Source: Bullera alba
Taxonomy: Eukaryota > Basidiomycota > Tremellomycetes > Tremellales > Bulleraceae
Assembly: GCA_001600095.1 (NCBI GenBank)
Contig: BCIX01000004.1
Span: forward strand, 438,586 to 502,585
Direction: 5' to 3'
Length of the DNA stretch: 64,000 nt
The translations under genes and the position numbers were made by a program. How positions within the stretch are numbered: position 1 is the first letter of the stretch; each line of letters opens with the position of its first letter. The notes below the pieces were generated by a model. That model had not been told where the DNA came from and made no database searches. It worked only from the letters and a program-made list of their open reading frames with translations. Of the stretch, positions 32,225 to 42,763 are shown one piece after another.

Positions 32225-32995
32225 GCCTAAACAAAACGGATCTTGTGATCAAGGGTGAGTTGAGCAGTGTGGTATCCTCTTACAGAACAGATCAGCTGAC
32301 TCTGCCTAGGTAAAGGTATTGACAAAGTTCGCGCATATCCCTTTCCACCCGACGACCAAAGGTCTTATCCGCCTAACAACCAATGGGTAATCAGCCTTGA
32401 TAAAGGTGTTTAGTCTGACGATATCTGAGGAAGCCCGTCGGTGCATTGAGGCTCAAATGGTATTCTCGACCTCTCCTGGAATCACACTGACAGCAAAGCC
32501 GCCGTGGCAAGCAAAGTCAGCAGCCTGCTCGTCCTCGACCCTCGATCTCCTAGGATCTCCTACGACAGTGCTCAAGATCAAGGCGTACGATAGTCGTCGT
32601 TCCTTTCCAACAGCATGAGTCACCGACAAGGATCTTCTCACAGTCGGATTAGCAAAGGGTTCTCAAAGGCGGATCAATCTGTTTTCCCTGGACTCGACGT
32701 CTGGACTGCACAAATTACATTCACTGCCTATTGACATCTCCTCATCAGTCATCTTCCCTGTGTCCAAACCCGGATCAATCTGCTCTACGTATGGGGTAAA
32801 GTTGAGAAAGATCCAACCTGCAAAAGCAACCTCGACAACGAAACCGAGCTCATCCTGGAATTCCAGAGCTATACCGCCAGTCGACCGCAATTGGGATTAT
32901 CCTTCTTCCCCACGAAAGGGGTCGACATGAGAAAGGTCGAAACGGCCAAGGCGCGGAGGAGTGTCGAGGAAGTGTCGTTCACTGGGCTGCGGGAA
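32225..32995 (+). pseudogene. Truncated duplicate of the coronin-like part of the 34-36.7 kb gene
   Basis: This stretch is colinear with 35550-36310, including the intron between exons 3 and 4 (GATCAAGGGTGAG ... CTAGGTAAAGG). Many substitutions, indels and stops break the frame. Recognisable pieces include TTGACAAAGTTCG, CGTACGATAGTCGTCG and TTGGGATTATCCTTCTTCCC. Because the intron is retained, it arose by DNA duplication, not by retroposition. The last two coronin exons and the kinase part are absent. It lies on the same strand, about 1.1-3.3 kb upstream of the parent. Confidence 0.85.
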
Positions 32996-33685
32996 GAGAC
33001 TCTTCGGATGGAGAAAGTGATCGCAGCTCTTCGAACGGCTCGGGTAGTCGCTCTACCTCGCTGACTTGTTGTTGGAACACCTGACTCGTCAGCATACCAC
33101 CAAAGACGTGGTCACTCACCGGCGACGATGCCGCAGAGTCTTGGGAGGAACCTGCGTATGGCGGGGAGGGAGTACGGCCTGACCAAGGATAGATCGGTCC
33201 CTGGTTGACTTGGCGGTTGATCGGAAGAGGAGGCGGGTGTGGGCGGGTGGCTCTGATAGCAGATGATCGATGGTGTCGAAGTAGGTCGAGGACGACATGG
33301 GGTGGAGTGCCGTTCGTCATGAAGTTGTCTTCAATCCGACATTGAACCATCGGTGCCAGGCGGGCAGTGGCCCAGATGCTGACTTCCTTCCCAGGCCATT
33401 GGTCCATCACACGATATATGATGGCACTGACTCTTTCCTCTTCCCTCAGCTCGAACTGTGAGCGTTTAGCTGACCAATCGTGGACCCAGGGTTTTGCTCG
33501 CACGTAAGACAGGAGCCCCACTTCAACCAAGACCTCGAAGGCATTGGAAAAGGCGAGATCTGGTATGGCCGCCACGACATCATCACCGGGAAGGAAGGTG
33601 GTGTCGTTTGCCGATGGGCTCGCCGCTCGACATGGTGGTTTCCAGAGCTGGGTGTTGGTGAATTGGTATCGGTAGTGGTGATGTT
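32979..33685 (-). CDS. Hypothetical protein, start uncertain
   Basis: An open frame of at least 198 codons ends TGA at 32981-32979. It begins in-frame upstream of VAAIPDLAFSNAFEVLVEVG without a clear ATG; an ATG at about 33631 (MSSGEPIGK) is in another frame, so an intron or frameshift near 33,590 is likely. The first half (LVEVGLLSYVRAKPWVHDWS, VSAIIYRVMDQWPGKEVSIW) looks globular, the second half is Pro/Ser-rich. No family recognised. Its last codons and stop lie inside the duplicated coronin DNA read antisense. Confidence 0.45.
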
Positions 33686-33745
33686 GGGACGGTGTTGGTG
33701 AAATGTTGGTATGCTGTTATGTAGTCATCATCGGTCTCTCTTCTC

Positions 33746-33771
33746 GAAGGAAAGAAGGAAGGAAGGAAGGA
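33746..33771 (-). repeat. (TTCC)n tract on the minus strand
   Basis: A run of GGAA units on the plus strand (TTCC on the coding strand of the gene at 33.6 kb). It lies just upstream of that gene, as in two other genes of the window. Confidence 0.7.
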
Positions 33772-34072
33772 CGGACGAGCCAGCTGGGATCCCGGTGCCA
33801 ACGTCATGAGAAGCTGTCTGCGACGCGTTACGTAAACCCCCACTGGCGCGTACCCTGTTGATGTTCACACGGTTGGACGCGGCGTTGGGCGGGCGGAGAT
33901 ACGGAGATTGCGGAGATAGCCGCGAGTTGCCGTCATCGCGCCAGTAACAGCGAGGGTAGCAACGATGGTGATGATGCTGAGTGCCTTCTGTCCTGTTGTG
34001 ATGTGTCGCCGGGCTGTGGATAGCATCAGCCTATATCGTACCTATCAGCCAAGAGTCATTGATCGCAACGCC

Positions 34073-36745
34073 ATGTCGAACGTCGATAGCAGACCGCCTT
34101 TGAAAGATGGCGAGACGTACATCTCGACCTCGTACAAGGCGAGAATCATGGGGAGTCATATAGCCAAGCACCTAGAGTCTCACCGGAGCGAGGGGAAGAA
34201 GGGCCCACTAATGGTCGGTCTGCAAGGTCCTCAAGGGTGTGGTAAGTCTTGATCCTTCCTAAAGTATCGTACTTTTGCCATGAAGCTGAATCGTCTTGGA
34301 ACACAGGCAAGACAACACTGTGCAATGCGCTGCTAGACTATCTACAGCAAGCTCCTCGTAGCCTGAGAATAGCTGTACTCTCTCTGGATGGTGAGCTAGA
34401 AGGCTCTTTGAGGAGATCAAGAAGCTCACAAGACTATAGACTTGTACAAGACCAACGCCGGGCTCAAAGAGGTAGCCAATTCCAACCCCTCCAACCCGCT
34501 TCTAGCAGGTCGAGGACCGCCTGGAACCCACGACTCTGGTCTCGCTACATTTGTGCTCTCTGCCATCAACTCAATCAACGATCACACTGGATCTACTGTC
34601 GAACTACCCATCTTTGACAAGAGCCTATGTGCCGGCGAAGGGGATAGGAGCAAGGAAACTGTGAAAGTGGTCGGACCGCTGGATGTGTTCATCTTGGAAG
34701 GATGGTCAATGGGCTTCGGGTCCATGCCCGAGGACGAACTCAAGAGGAGATACGATTCGAGGTCCAGTCTCTCAGACACGAATTACTTCACCAAACATAC
34801 CTTTGAGACACTATCCACGATCAATCGATATCTCCAAGAGTTTGAGCAAAACGTATACCCCTCTTTCGAGACAATAGTCCAGGTTGAGCCGGAGAGCTAC
34901 AAACACGTGTTCAAATGGCGAACCGAGCAGGAACGGATGATGAAAGAGAAGAATGGAGGAAAGGGGATGACAGATGAACAGGTCCAAGCGTTCGTAGAGC
35001 GATACATGCCCGGGTATGAGCTCTGGAAGGAGGGAATATGGTCAAAAGACAAGCCTTGGTATGGAAAAGGACTGCGATTGTGGTATGGTGGAGATAGGGA
35101 GATCATAAAGGTCGACGTGCCAACAATATCAGATCAAGGTTCGATACCGGCCGAGGCTGAACAGTCTGGCAAGCCAGAACCTAGGTACAATCCCGGCTGG
35201 TCGAGAAAGTTCTTGACGGGCAAATCGCCTCTCAACCCCAGATACGACCAGATCCCTCCGCTTTCCACTCTGCATCAAGACTCGAGCATCTTCAAGACCA
35301 CTCCGCATTTGGCATTCTTCCCGATCCAAGGGCCTGGAGGAAGGATAGCGGTACACTCACTCGCTAAAAAGGGAAGAATGGTAGTAGGCGGAGAGGGGTA
35401 TCTGAGCGGAGGGACAGAAGTGGCAGACTTTGCCATCGACCCATTCTCCCGAGAGGATGGCTCTGCCAGGATAGTCCTAGCTGGAGAGGATGGCGTGATA
35501 CGAGCTTGGTCAGTCGGCAAAGACGGGGTCAAGGGCGCAGGACCAGAACCGGATCTTGTGATCAAGGGTGAGCTGAGCAGCCAGACTACCTCCGAAGACA
35601 TCAGCTGACTTTACCTAGGTAAAGGGATTGACAAGATTGCCCAAATTGCTTTCCACCCTACGGCCAAAGATCTCGCAGGCGTTGCGACCAATGGGCAATC
35701 AGCCTCGATAAAGGTTTTCAACCTGGCGACGTCTGAGGAAGCGCTATCAGCGGATCTAGGCTCGAACGGGGTCTTCAACTTCTCCTGGAGTCACGATGGC
35801 AGCAAAGTCGCCGTGGCAAGCAAAGACGGCAACCTGCTCATTATCGATCCCAGATCTCCTACGACAGTGCTCAAGGTTAAAGCGTACGATAGCCCTCGTT
35901 CCTTCCAAACGGCATGGGCCAACGACAAGGTCCTTCTCACGGTCGGATTCGCAAAGGGTTCTCAAAGGCGGATCAACCTCTTCTCCATGGACTCGACATC
36001 GGAACTGCAGAAATTACATTCTCTCCTCATCGACATCTCTCCATCAGTCCTCTTTCCCGTCTTCGATCCCGACACCAGTCTGCTTTATGTGTGGGGTAAA
36101 GGGGAGAGACAGATCCAAACCTACGAAATCAACCTGGACAACAAGGGAGAACCGATTCTGAAATTGCAAAGCTACACCGCTAGTCAACCGCAATTAGGAT
36201 TATCCTTCTTCCCGAAGAAATGGGTTGATGTGAAAAAGGTCGAAGTGGCCAAGGCGCTGAGGTTGACAGCCAAGAGTATCGAGGAAGTGTCCTTCACTGT
36301 GCCGAGGAACAAGGTCGGTCTGGCTTCTTGTCACGTTCAGAACCGATCAAGCCGTGCTAACGATCTCTCAGCCCGAGTTCTTCCAGAACGACATTTACCT
36401 CGACACTGCCGACGTCGAAACGGCTTCATTAACTGCGTCAGAGTGGCTCAGTGGTCAGAACAAGCCATCGCGCCAGATTTCACTTCAGCCGCAGGGCATG
36501 ACTCGACGTGAGTTACCGCTTTGACAACAAACTTGGGCCAAACTGACCCACGATCAGTATCGGATGCTCCGCAAGTTGACACGAAAGCAAAGTCCAAGTT
36601 TGTCCCAGCGAAGGATGTCATGTCGGAACAGGAACGAAAGCAGAAGGAAATGGACTCGATGTTTGCCAGAGCGAAATTGGACGAGAGCAGTGACGAGGAG
36701 GAAGAGCAGAGGGGCGTTGCCGCTCCCGATGCCGATGACTGGTAG
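34073..36745 (+). CDS. D-glycerate 3-kinase fused to coronin-7-like beta-propeller
   Basis: Six exons: 34073-34241, 34307-34390, 34440-35567, 35619-36313, 36372-36507 and 36558-36745 (2,400 nt, 799 aa). Residues 1 to about 325: P-loop kinase of the GLYK/Tda10 type (Walker A GPQGCGKTTL across intron 1, DLYKTNAGLKEVA, PLDVFILEGWSMGF, MTDEQVQAFVERYMPGYELW). Residues about 370-799: one coronin unit (GGRIAVHSLAKKGRM, ARIVLAGEDGVIRAWSV, FSWSHDGSKVAVASKDGNL, FPVFDPDTSLLYVWGKGERQ, PEFFQNDIYLDTADVE, SLQPQGMT) and an acidic end in DADDW like the Arp2/3-binding tail of coronin 7. Both parts lie in the same exon (34440-35567), so the fusion is not a splicing guess. An upstream in-frame ATG (33965) could add a leader. 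Confidence 0.88.
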
Positions 36746-37168
36746 CCGCGGCAAGGGGCTCAAGTGACGATCTCGACTCATCACACTACACTAAGGATGC
36801 AAAATGTGTTGGAGTAAGCTAGCGTCGTTTCAAATCCAGCTTGGAGACCGTCGTCAAGGGATATGTGGACCGCAGCTCGAATGATCCCCTCGGATGTTCT
36901 GGACTCGTCTAGTTGTCCAGATGTCCACTCGTTCCCCACCTCGATACTCGCTTAGAGCTGCATCCATTGTTCAGTCAGCACAGCATCCTCCTTTCCACCT
37001 CACCTGGAATATCGTCATAGCGTATCCCTGATCGTCGCTCTGTCACCGTCGTGATGGGTGGGGCGACAGGTCCGGAAAGTATAAAGTGTCGATCTGTCAG
37101 AGTGTCTTCAAGAGTATACCTTACCAATGGGACTATTTCACCACAGCAAGCACGTCGAGAAAGCAACC
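36746..37168. other. Intergenic stretch, no gene seen
   Basis: 423 bases between the fusion gene and the small protein gene, both on +. A GTATAAAG sequence near 37078-37085 may be a TATA box for the next gene. Confidence 0.4.
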
Positions 37169-37644
37169 ATGTCCCAGGTGAGTGCAGACTGAGCGATATC
37201 GTAGCGAGAGACTGACACCAGTCCTAGTCCTTCGTTGTATACCTCTTCAAAGGCGATCAAGCTGATTTCCGACGACACTTTGACCGAGAGTTCTGTGAGT
37301 GTCGCCTACCCTCCAGCCCTCCAACCTCTCCTTCGACCGAGACATCACTCGATTATACTGAGACCACCCGCTGACCCACCCAGCACTCGACTTCAAGCCC
37401 CAAGTCAGCTTGTCGTTCTCCAAGCCGAATGCCGACGTGGCGAATCGATACTCGGCAGACAGCCCGACCGACATTTTGGTCACCGTCACCCCGAGGGGGA
37501 CACTGACTCCTGACGAGGAACAGCGTGTCATCGAAGCAGTGCAGTACGCCGCCCGTGAGACGGGCTCTGCCAGTAAGTGCTACAGTGGCCGCCCTGCATA
37601 TATCCACTGACTCTTGATGTCTTGTAGTGAGCCCAGTCCGATAA
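37169..37644 (+). CDS. Small hypothetical protein, 93 aa, four exons
   Basis: Exons 37169-37177, 37228-37294, 37384-37572 and 37628-37644 (282 nt). The first coding exon is nine bases (ATG TCC CAG) and the last encodes only five residues, yet all junctions are GT-AG and keep the frame. The product starts MSQSFVVYLFKGDQADFRRH, has a middle SFSKPNADVANRYSADSPTD, and ends AMSPVR. The start is faintly like the beta-strand of inhibitor-I9 small proteins, but not enough to name it. Likely a small cytosolic protein. Confidence 0.55.
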
Positions 37645-37785
37645 GCTGCGGCAAAGTCAGACATGTAGGTCGATGAGCGTGTAAGATTAGTGTGATGTAT
37701 GAGTAAACCCATGAAGCCCCTTCCTCTCCTACGTTCCCATGAAATGGCCAATGCAACATTCCCCCAATCTACCACCTAGTTAGAC

Positions 37786-40700
37786 CTAGGCCTTGCTCTC
37801 CTCCTTCCAAGCAAGATACGCCTGATGAGCCTTTTCCTGCGCTTTCGACTCCTTCTCCATCTTCTTCCTAGCGGATTTTGTCACCTCCTTGCCCTCCTTG
37901 TCGTGCGTTGGAAGGCCTTGCTCGTCCCATTGGGAGTACAGCCCTTCGGCCACATTGGGCGGTTTGAACATCTCCATATGGGGCGTTTTCCCCTTTTCCA
38001 GCGTTGCGATCCGCTTTGCCTCGGCGGCAGCGACGTTGGCGGCTTTCTTGGCCGCTTTGTCAGCTGCGATAGCGGCTTTCTCCTCTCGAGCTCGGATGAG
38101 AACTTCTGGGTCAACTAGCTTGTACAGCGCACCACCATCTAAGAGGTATGTGAGCTCGAGTTGTCCTCAGGTATATATCTGGGAGAGCTCACCTGCGCCC
38201 TGACCGTCGTCCAGCTGGACACCGAGGTTGACCAAGTCTTGATCTCTAAACCGGTCGCAGAGGACCAGAATGTCTTTACTTGAGCTACCGGCGATGGCCA
38301 ACTTCCTAATCTCGTCCCGGAACGAGGACATGGCTTTGAGGTACTTGTCAAGTTGCGCCTCGAACTACATGATGCGTCAGCTTCCTTGAACAGCCCTCTA
38401 TGGCATCCAGCTGAATGAAGTACGTGTGCACTTACATCAGCAGTGCCTGTCTGAGTCGCACCCTCCTTGCCCCATCCGATACCGCCGCTATCTGGTCCTT
38501 CGCCCAGACCAAACATTCTCAACATTCGCGTTATCCAGAGCGCTATGCTCTCGATGACGCCAATGTTATACGAGGTCGATCGGGCGAAATAGACGTTGGT
38601 TTTGCCAATAAGGTCTAACAGGACAGCTATCGCAGCGGGCGTGTTGAAGGAATCGCACAGCGCGACCCGGAATTCGTGTTGAGCAGTGTGGAAGCTGCAA
38701 TGGTCAGCATCAACCCCCCTTTGGCCCAGGCTCGGTTCACTCACTCCTGCATCAACGCCTTCTCAGCCTGGTCGTACAGGTGCTTTCCATCGGACGACGG
38801 TCCAGGTTGACCAGCCTGCCTGATCCTAGCTTTGACGTTGCTGAAAAAGTTCTACAAAGCGATCAGTAAAGACCTTTGAGAATAGGCACCGATTACTTAC
38901 GTCTATTGACTCCTCCTTAACCTTGACATCGGCCTTGAGATCCTTCTTGAAATCCATCTTGGCATTCCACGTCTGCATCATGAATGCGAACCGCATCTGC
39001 CTGGCCGAAAAGTCCTGCAAGGCCTCCTACGCAAGACGTCAGCTGAATGCGGGTCGGCAGAGACGATGAGAGCTGACGCACATCTATGGTGATGAAGTTT
39101 TTCAACGACTTGCTCATCTTCAGCCCCTCAATGTGCAGATGACCCGTATGCAGGAAGTAATTAACCCATTGGCGACAGTTGTGGTAAGCCTAGAGATGAG
39201 TTAGGAGAGCTTCGAATGCCTAGTCTGTAAATTCTTCAGCTCACCTCGGACTGCGCTAGCTCGTTGTCGTGATGAGGGAACATCAGATCCACACCTCCAG
39301 AGTGAATGTCCATTCCCTGACCGAGGACCTCGCTTGCCATCACAGAGCACTCGATATGCCACCCTGGTCTTCCCTCTCCCCACGGCGAGGGCCAAGCTGG
39401 TTCTCCTGGTTTCGACCTCGCCTTCCATAGTGCGAAATCCGACGGCTGCTTCTTCCCCGATGATCCAGTCAGAGCGCCTTCCCCTTCGTCGATCAACTTC
39501 TTGTTGCCCTTGCTTCCAGGTTGCAATTTGGCATACTCGTGCCTGAAGCCATCTCCGGCTGCGCCTTCAAACTTGGCCACGTCGAACCAGATACTGCCTC
39601 CGCCCTCATATGCGAAACCGTTGTCCATGATCTTCTGCACAAAGGAAACAATTTCGGGGACGTATTCCGAGACTCGGGTGATAGTGTCAGGAGGAAGGAC
39701 ACGAAGTCGAGCCATGTCGGAGAAGAATTGCTGTTCCCAGTGCGCAGCGAGCTTTCTCGAAACGGAGATCGGGTCGGAGATGGTATGTGCCAGCTACTAC
39801 AAGTCAGCAAGAACAGCCAAATAGCGATATTACATGACCCAGCTCACCTTTTCGCCGAGATAGGGCCCGAGCACATCTGATGCGCCTTCTACCAAACTCC
39901 TCACGTCCTCGGCCGAGCTTTGTCCTTTGGCCAGCAGTGTTTCCGCCTGTCTGATCGCATCTCCGGATTTGCTCAGACTTGAGAGGTACATGCTGAACTT
40001 CTCCTCCTTCTCTCTAGCAGCCTTTGCCCAAGCGCTATCCGAGTTGTCTTTGGCGAGTATGGCCTGGAAATGGGATATAGAGTCGTCATTTGGCGAAGTG
40101 GGTTCAACGGGGGAAGGTAGCGATTTGATCAATTTATTGTGCAGGAAAGCGGTGAATGCTTCTTGGGATTTCGATACCAAGTCGGATGTCAAAGATTGAT
40201 TCGAGGTGATGGCCTCTTCCAGCAAATGCGATTCTCTCGCCCGAAGGATGATCTAACAACAAATCAGTCCTATCTCACTCCATACGGTGGAGAACGTACC
40301 TTGTCGTCAATATCCGTGATGTTCATGACAAAGTTGACGTCGTAGCCAAAGTAATCTCGCAGGATACGTCTGACTATGTCTTGAGTCAGGTAGTTTCTAC
40401 GAAAGTTGTCAGCTAGGTCAAGGTTTAAGGCGACGTAGCTGACCTGGCGTGACCCATGTGAGAAGCATCGTAGACCGTCGGGCCGCAATTATACCAATCT
40501 ACTCTCCTTCCTCTGATGGGAATAAACTCGTCCTAAAGCGATATCAGGTCAGCCCTGGACATGCTATGTTGAGTTCCGTCGCAGCTTCCCGCACCCACCT
40601 TTGTCCTGGTCAACGAATTGTACACCTTGAGCACGGGCTCCGGGACTTCTGGCACTGGCTTGACCCATTCTGGCATCGAGGATGAAGATGCCTTGGGCGC

Positions 40701-40889
40701 ATCAGTGATGATAGACATGCTGCGGGATCCGGTGTGGTCGGCGATTGACGGTAGATACGAGGGTAGTCCAGAGCGCTCTGACTGGAGAGTTTTGTTGACT
40801 CGGGAAGGAGTGAAAGTTGAGATGCTCGCCAATTGAGCCGAGTAGATTTTCGAGGAGACCTGTCGAGGGATTGCCCTGCGCAGAAGCAT
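37786..40889 (-). CDS. Cysteinyl-tRNA synthetase
   Basis: About ten exons on the minus strand from ATG 40889 to TAG 37788-37786. Class I synthetase marks: [17 protein letters not shown] (HxGH signature near 40450), [63 protein letters not shown], and [10 protein letters not shown] (KMSKS near 39110). A C-terminal extension has [17 protein letters not shown] and a Lys/Glu-rich tail, as in eukaryotic cytosolic CysRS. Role: charges tRNA-Cys. The first 60 residues are Arg/Ser-rich with no acid until residue 39 and precede a second Met (MSIITDAPK); one gene may supply both mitochondrial and cytosolic enzyme by two starts (inference). Exon borders were not all fixed. Confidence 0.93.
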
Positions 40890-41147
40890 CCACGAGTAGA
40901 GATAGTCTTGACGGGCGAGCTAGAGTGCGACTCTGGGTAAAGTCAGAAGAGATGGCTCCTTTCCACCGGTCGTTGACTCGTTTCGCTCCGCTCTCAACCT
41001 GAAACAGGAAATCTGATGCCACGTGGCGGCCACGTGGATGGGATCGCTCATTGTTGCTGTTGCTGCACCTTCCCGCTCCTCGACCATCTCTACGTGGAAG
41101 CTTCAGCAAGTAACACATAATCATAGACTATACCCAAGCACAGGCCG
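40890..41147. promoter_or_regulatory. Divergent promoter with paired CACGTG boxes
   Basis: 258 bases between the starts of cysteinyl-tRNA synthetase (-) and the p24 gene (+). Two CACGTG hexamers start at 41020 and 41031 with a 5-bp spacer (GCGGC). The same arrangement occurs before PMP3. CACGTG is the site of bHLH factors such as Cbf1 or SREBP-type proteins (family knowledge). Confidence 0.6.
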
Positions 41148-42318
41148 ATGGGTAGGATGATACTGAGATGCGGCACACTGCTGCTCTGCGCGATATCGCT
41201 ATGCCTGCTGTCGATACCGGCCCAAGCTATCAAGTTCGACCTGGTGGGCGAAAGGCATCCTCGTCCTAGTAAGCTGCTCCCGTGGACGACACTCGCAGGA
41301 CACAGCTGACGCTTCGCAGAGTGGTACGTGGCTCACAGCCCTCTCGTGGAGATGGATGATATGGCCAAAATCGGGAGTGAAGGCTGACATGGGGTCGTAG
41401 CGTGTGGAACTTTGCTTCGGCGCACTCTTTGGTGATTGTCACTGCGAATGTGCCCGATGGCCCAGGGCAGAGAGTGGACATTGAAATCATAGATGGGTCA
41501 GAGAAGGGCAACGTCTACTTGTCGAAAAGAGTGAGTGCGACTGCTGGTCACAAACAGCTCTACAAAGGCTCTTTGCAGAGCCTCACGCGAGCACTGAAAG
41601 CTAGCCAAGGACTGGGCGAGGAATGATTATGCTGAACAAAGTGGACTCATGCTAACACCGCATATAGGATATACGAGGAGAGACGAGGCTTGCGATCACC
41701 ACCCATGAATCGGCAGACGTTGGTGTCTGCCTGCGGAACACGCTAGACGGCAGTGAGTGGGAGTTGGCCTAGCGTCACCGCTATCTGAACAATGACGAAT
41801 GCTGACGTGCAACAAGACACCAATGGGCGACCTGTCCGGACCATCGACCTAGACGTGGACATTGGCGCCGACGCCGTTGATTACAAGTGAGTAGATCTGG
41901 AACTTTCTCCTATGTCACCCAGCAACATCCTTCTTACTGATGGTTCCGTAGCGCGATTGCCAACCAGGAATCACTTTCGATACTGGAGGTGGAGATGCGA
42001 AAGCTAGAAGCGGTCGTCAAGGAGATCCAGGACGAGATGGGGTATCTACAAAGGCGGGAGATGAAAATGAGGGACACGAATGGTGCGTGGAAACCTCTAT
42101 CGGCCTCTTTGACAGATCTGAACAGAATGCTGACTTGTACGACCAGAGAGCACGAATACTCGAGTCAAGAACTTTTCGATATTGATCATGATTGGAATTG
42201 TCGCTCTGGGCGCTTGGCAGGTGAGCTACCCTAGTACCTGATCTGATGGTTCAAGCTGACACTTGGGCAGTTGATACACCTACGGTCGTTCTTCAAGCGA
42301 AAGTACTTGATCGACTGA
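41148..42318 (+). CDS. ERV25: p24 family cargo receptor, Erv25/TMED10-like
   Basis: Eight exons: 41148-41268, 41320-41323, 41401-41530, 41668-41752, 41817-41886, 41952-42082, 42147-42220 and 42271-42318 (663 nt, 220 aa). Signal peptide (MGRMILRCG then hydrophobic to AQA), GOLD domain (CVWNFASAHSLVIVTANVP, RVDIEIID, VGVCLRNTLDG with the second Cys), coiled coil (residues about 140-180), one membrane span (FSILIMIGIVALGAW) and a short cytosolic tail FFKRKYLID with Phe pair for COPII and basic residues for COPI. Role: ER-Golgi cargo sorting with other p24 proteins. A 4-nt exon (AGTG) is required to make PKCVWN in frame. Confidence 0.9.
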
Positions 42319-42763
42319 TTGCATCGGCGGCTAGGAGGGTTAGTGAAGCGCATTTCTGCGTGGTCGCTTGGTGTGGGGCAACGACACGTGACGATAACAA
42401 AAACAATGCATCTCCTGGACTAAAGTTAGAGTCAGAGAGTCTTTGGTGGAGTACTCGGTCTCTTACCCAAGGACAAAAGAGGGAGAGTCTGTCTGGCAAA
42501 TACTGATCTTGAGAGAACCTTGGGATGGAAGTAGATGGACTAGCGACCGCTACTTTTGGATCATCCTTGATGGTCTGTGCGCAATCATATTCAAGCACGG
42601 ACCACCCGCCACCCGCCATCAACACAGTCACCCGTTTCACCTTCCTTCCTTCCTTCCCTCTTCCTTCCTTCTTCCTCCTCCTTCTTTCCACCCCACCCTC
42701 CACTCTCTTTACACAACATCTCACCAGCTCAACCAAGTAGTCGCTGACTTCGCGTAGTCGGTG
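42319..42763. promoter_or_regulatory. Leader region with TTCC tract
   Basis: 445 bases before the Ser-rich gene. A pyrimidine tract of TTCC/CTTC units (42640-42690) ends about 75 bases before the ATG. Confidence 0.45.
42640..42690 (+). repeat. (TTCC)n pyrimidine tract
   Basis: Long run of TTCC, CTTC and CTCC units in the 5' region of the Ser-rich gene at 42.8 kb. Confidence 0.75.
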
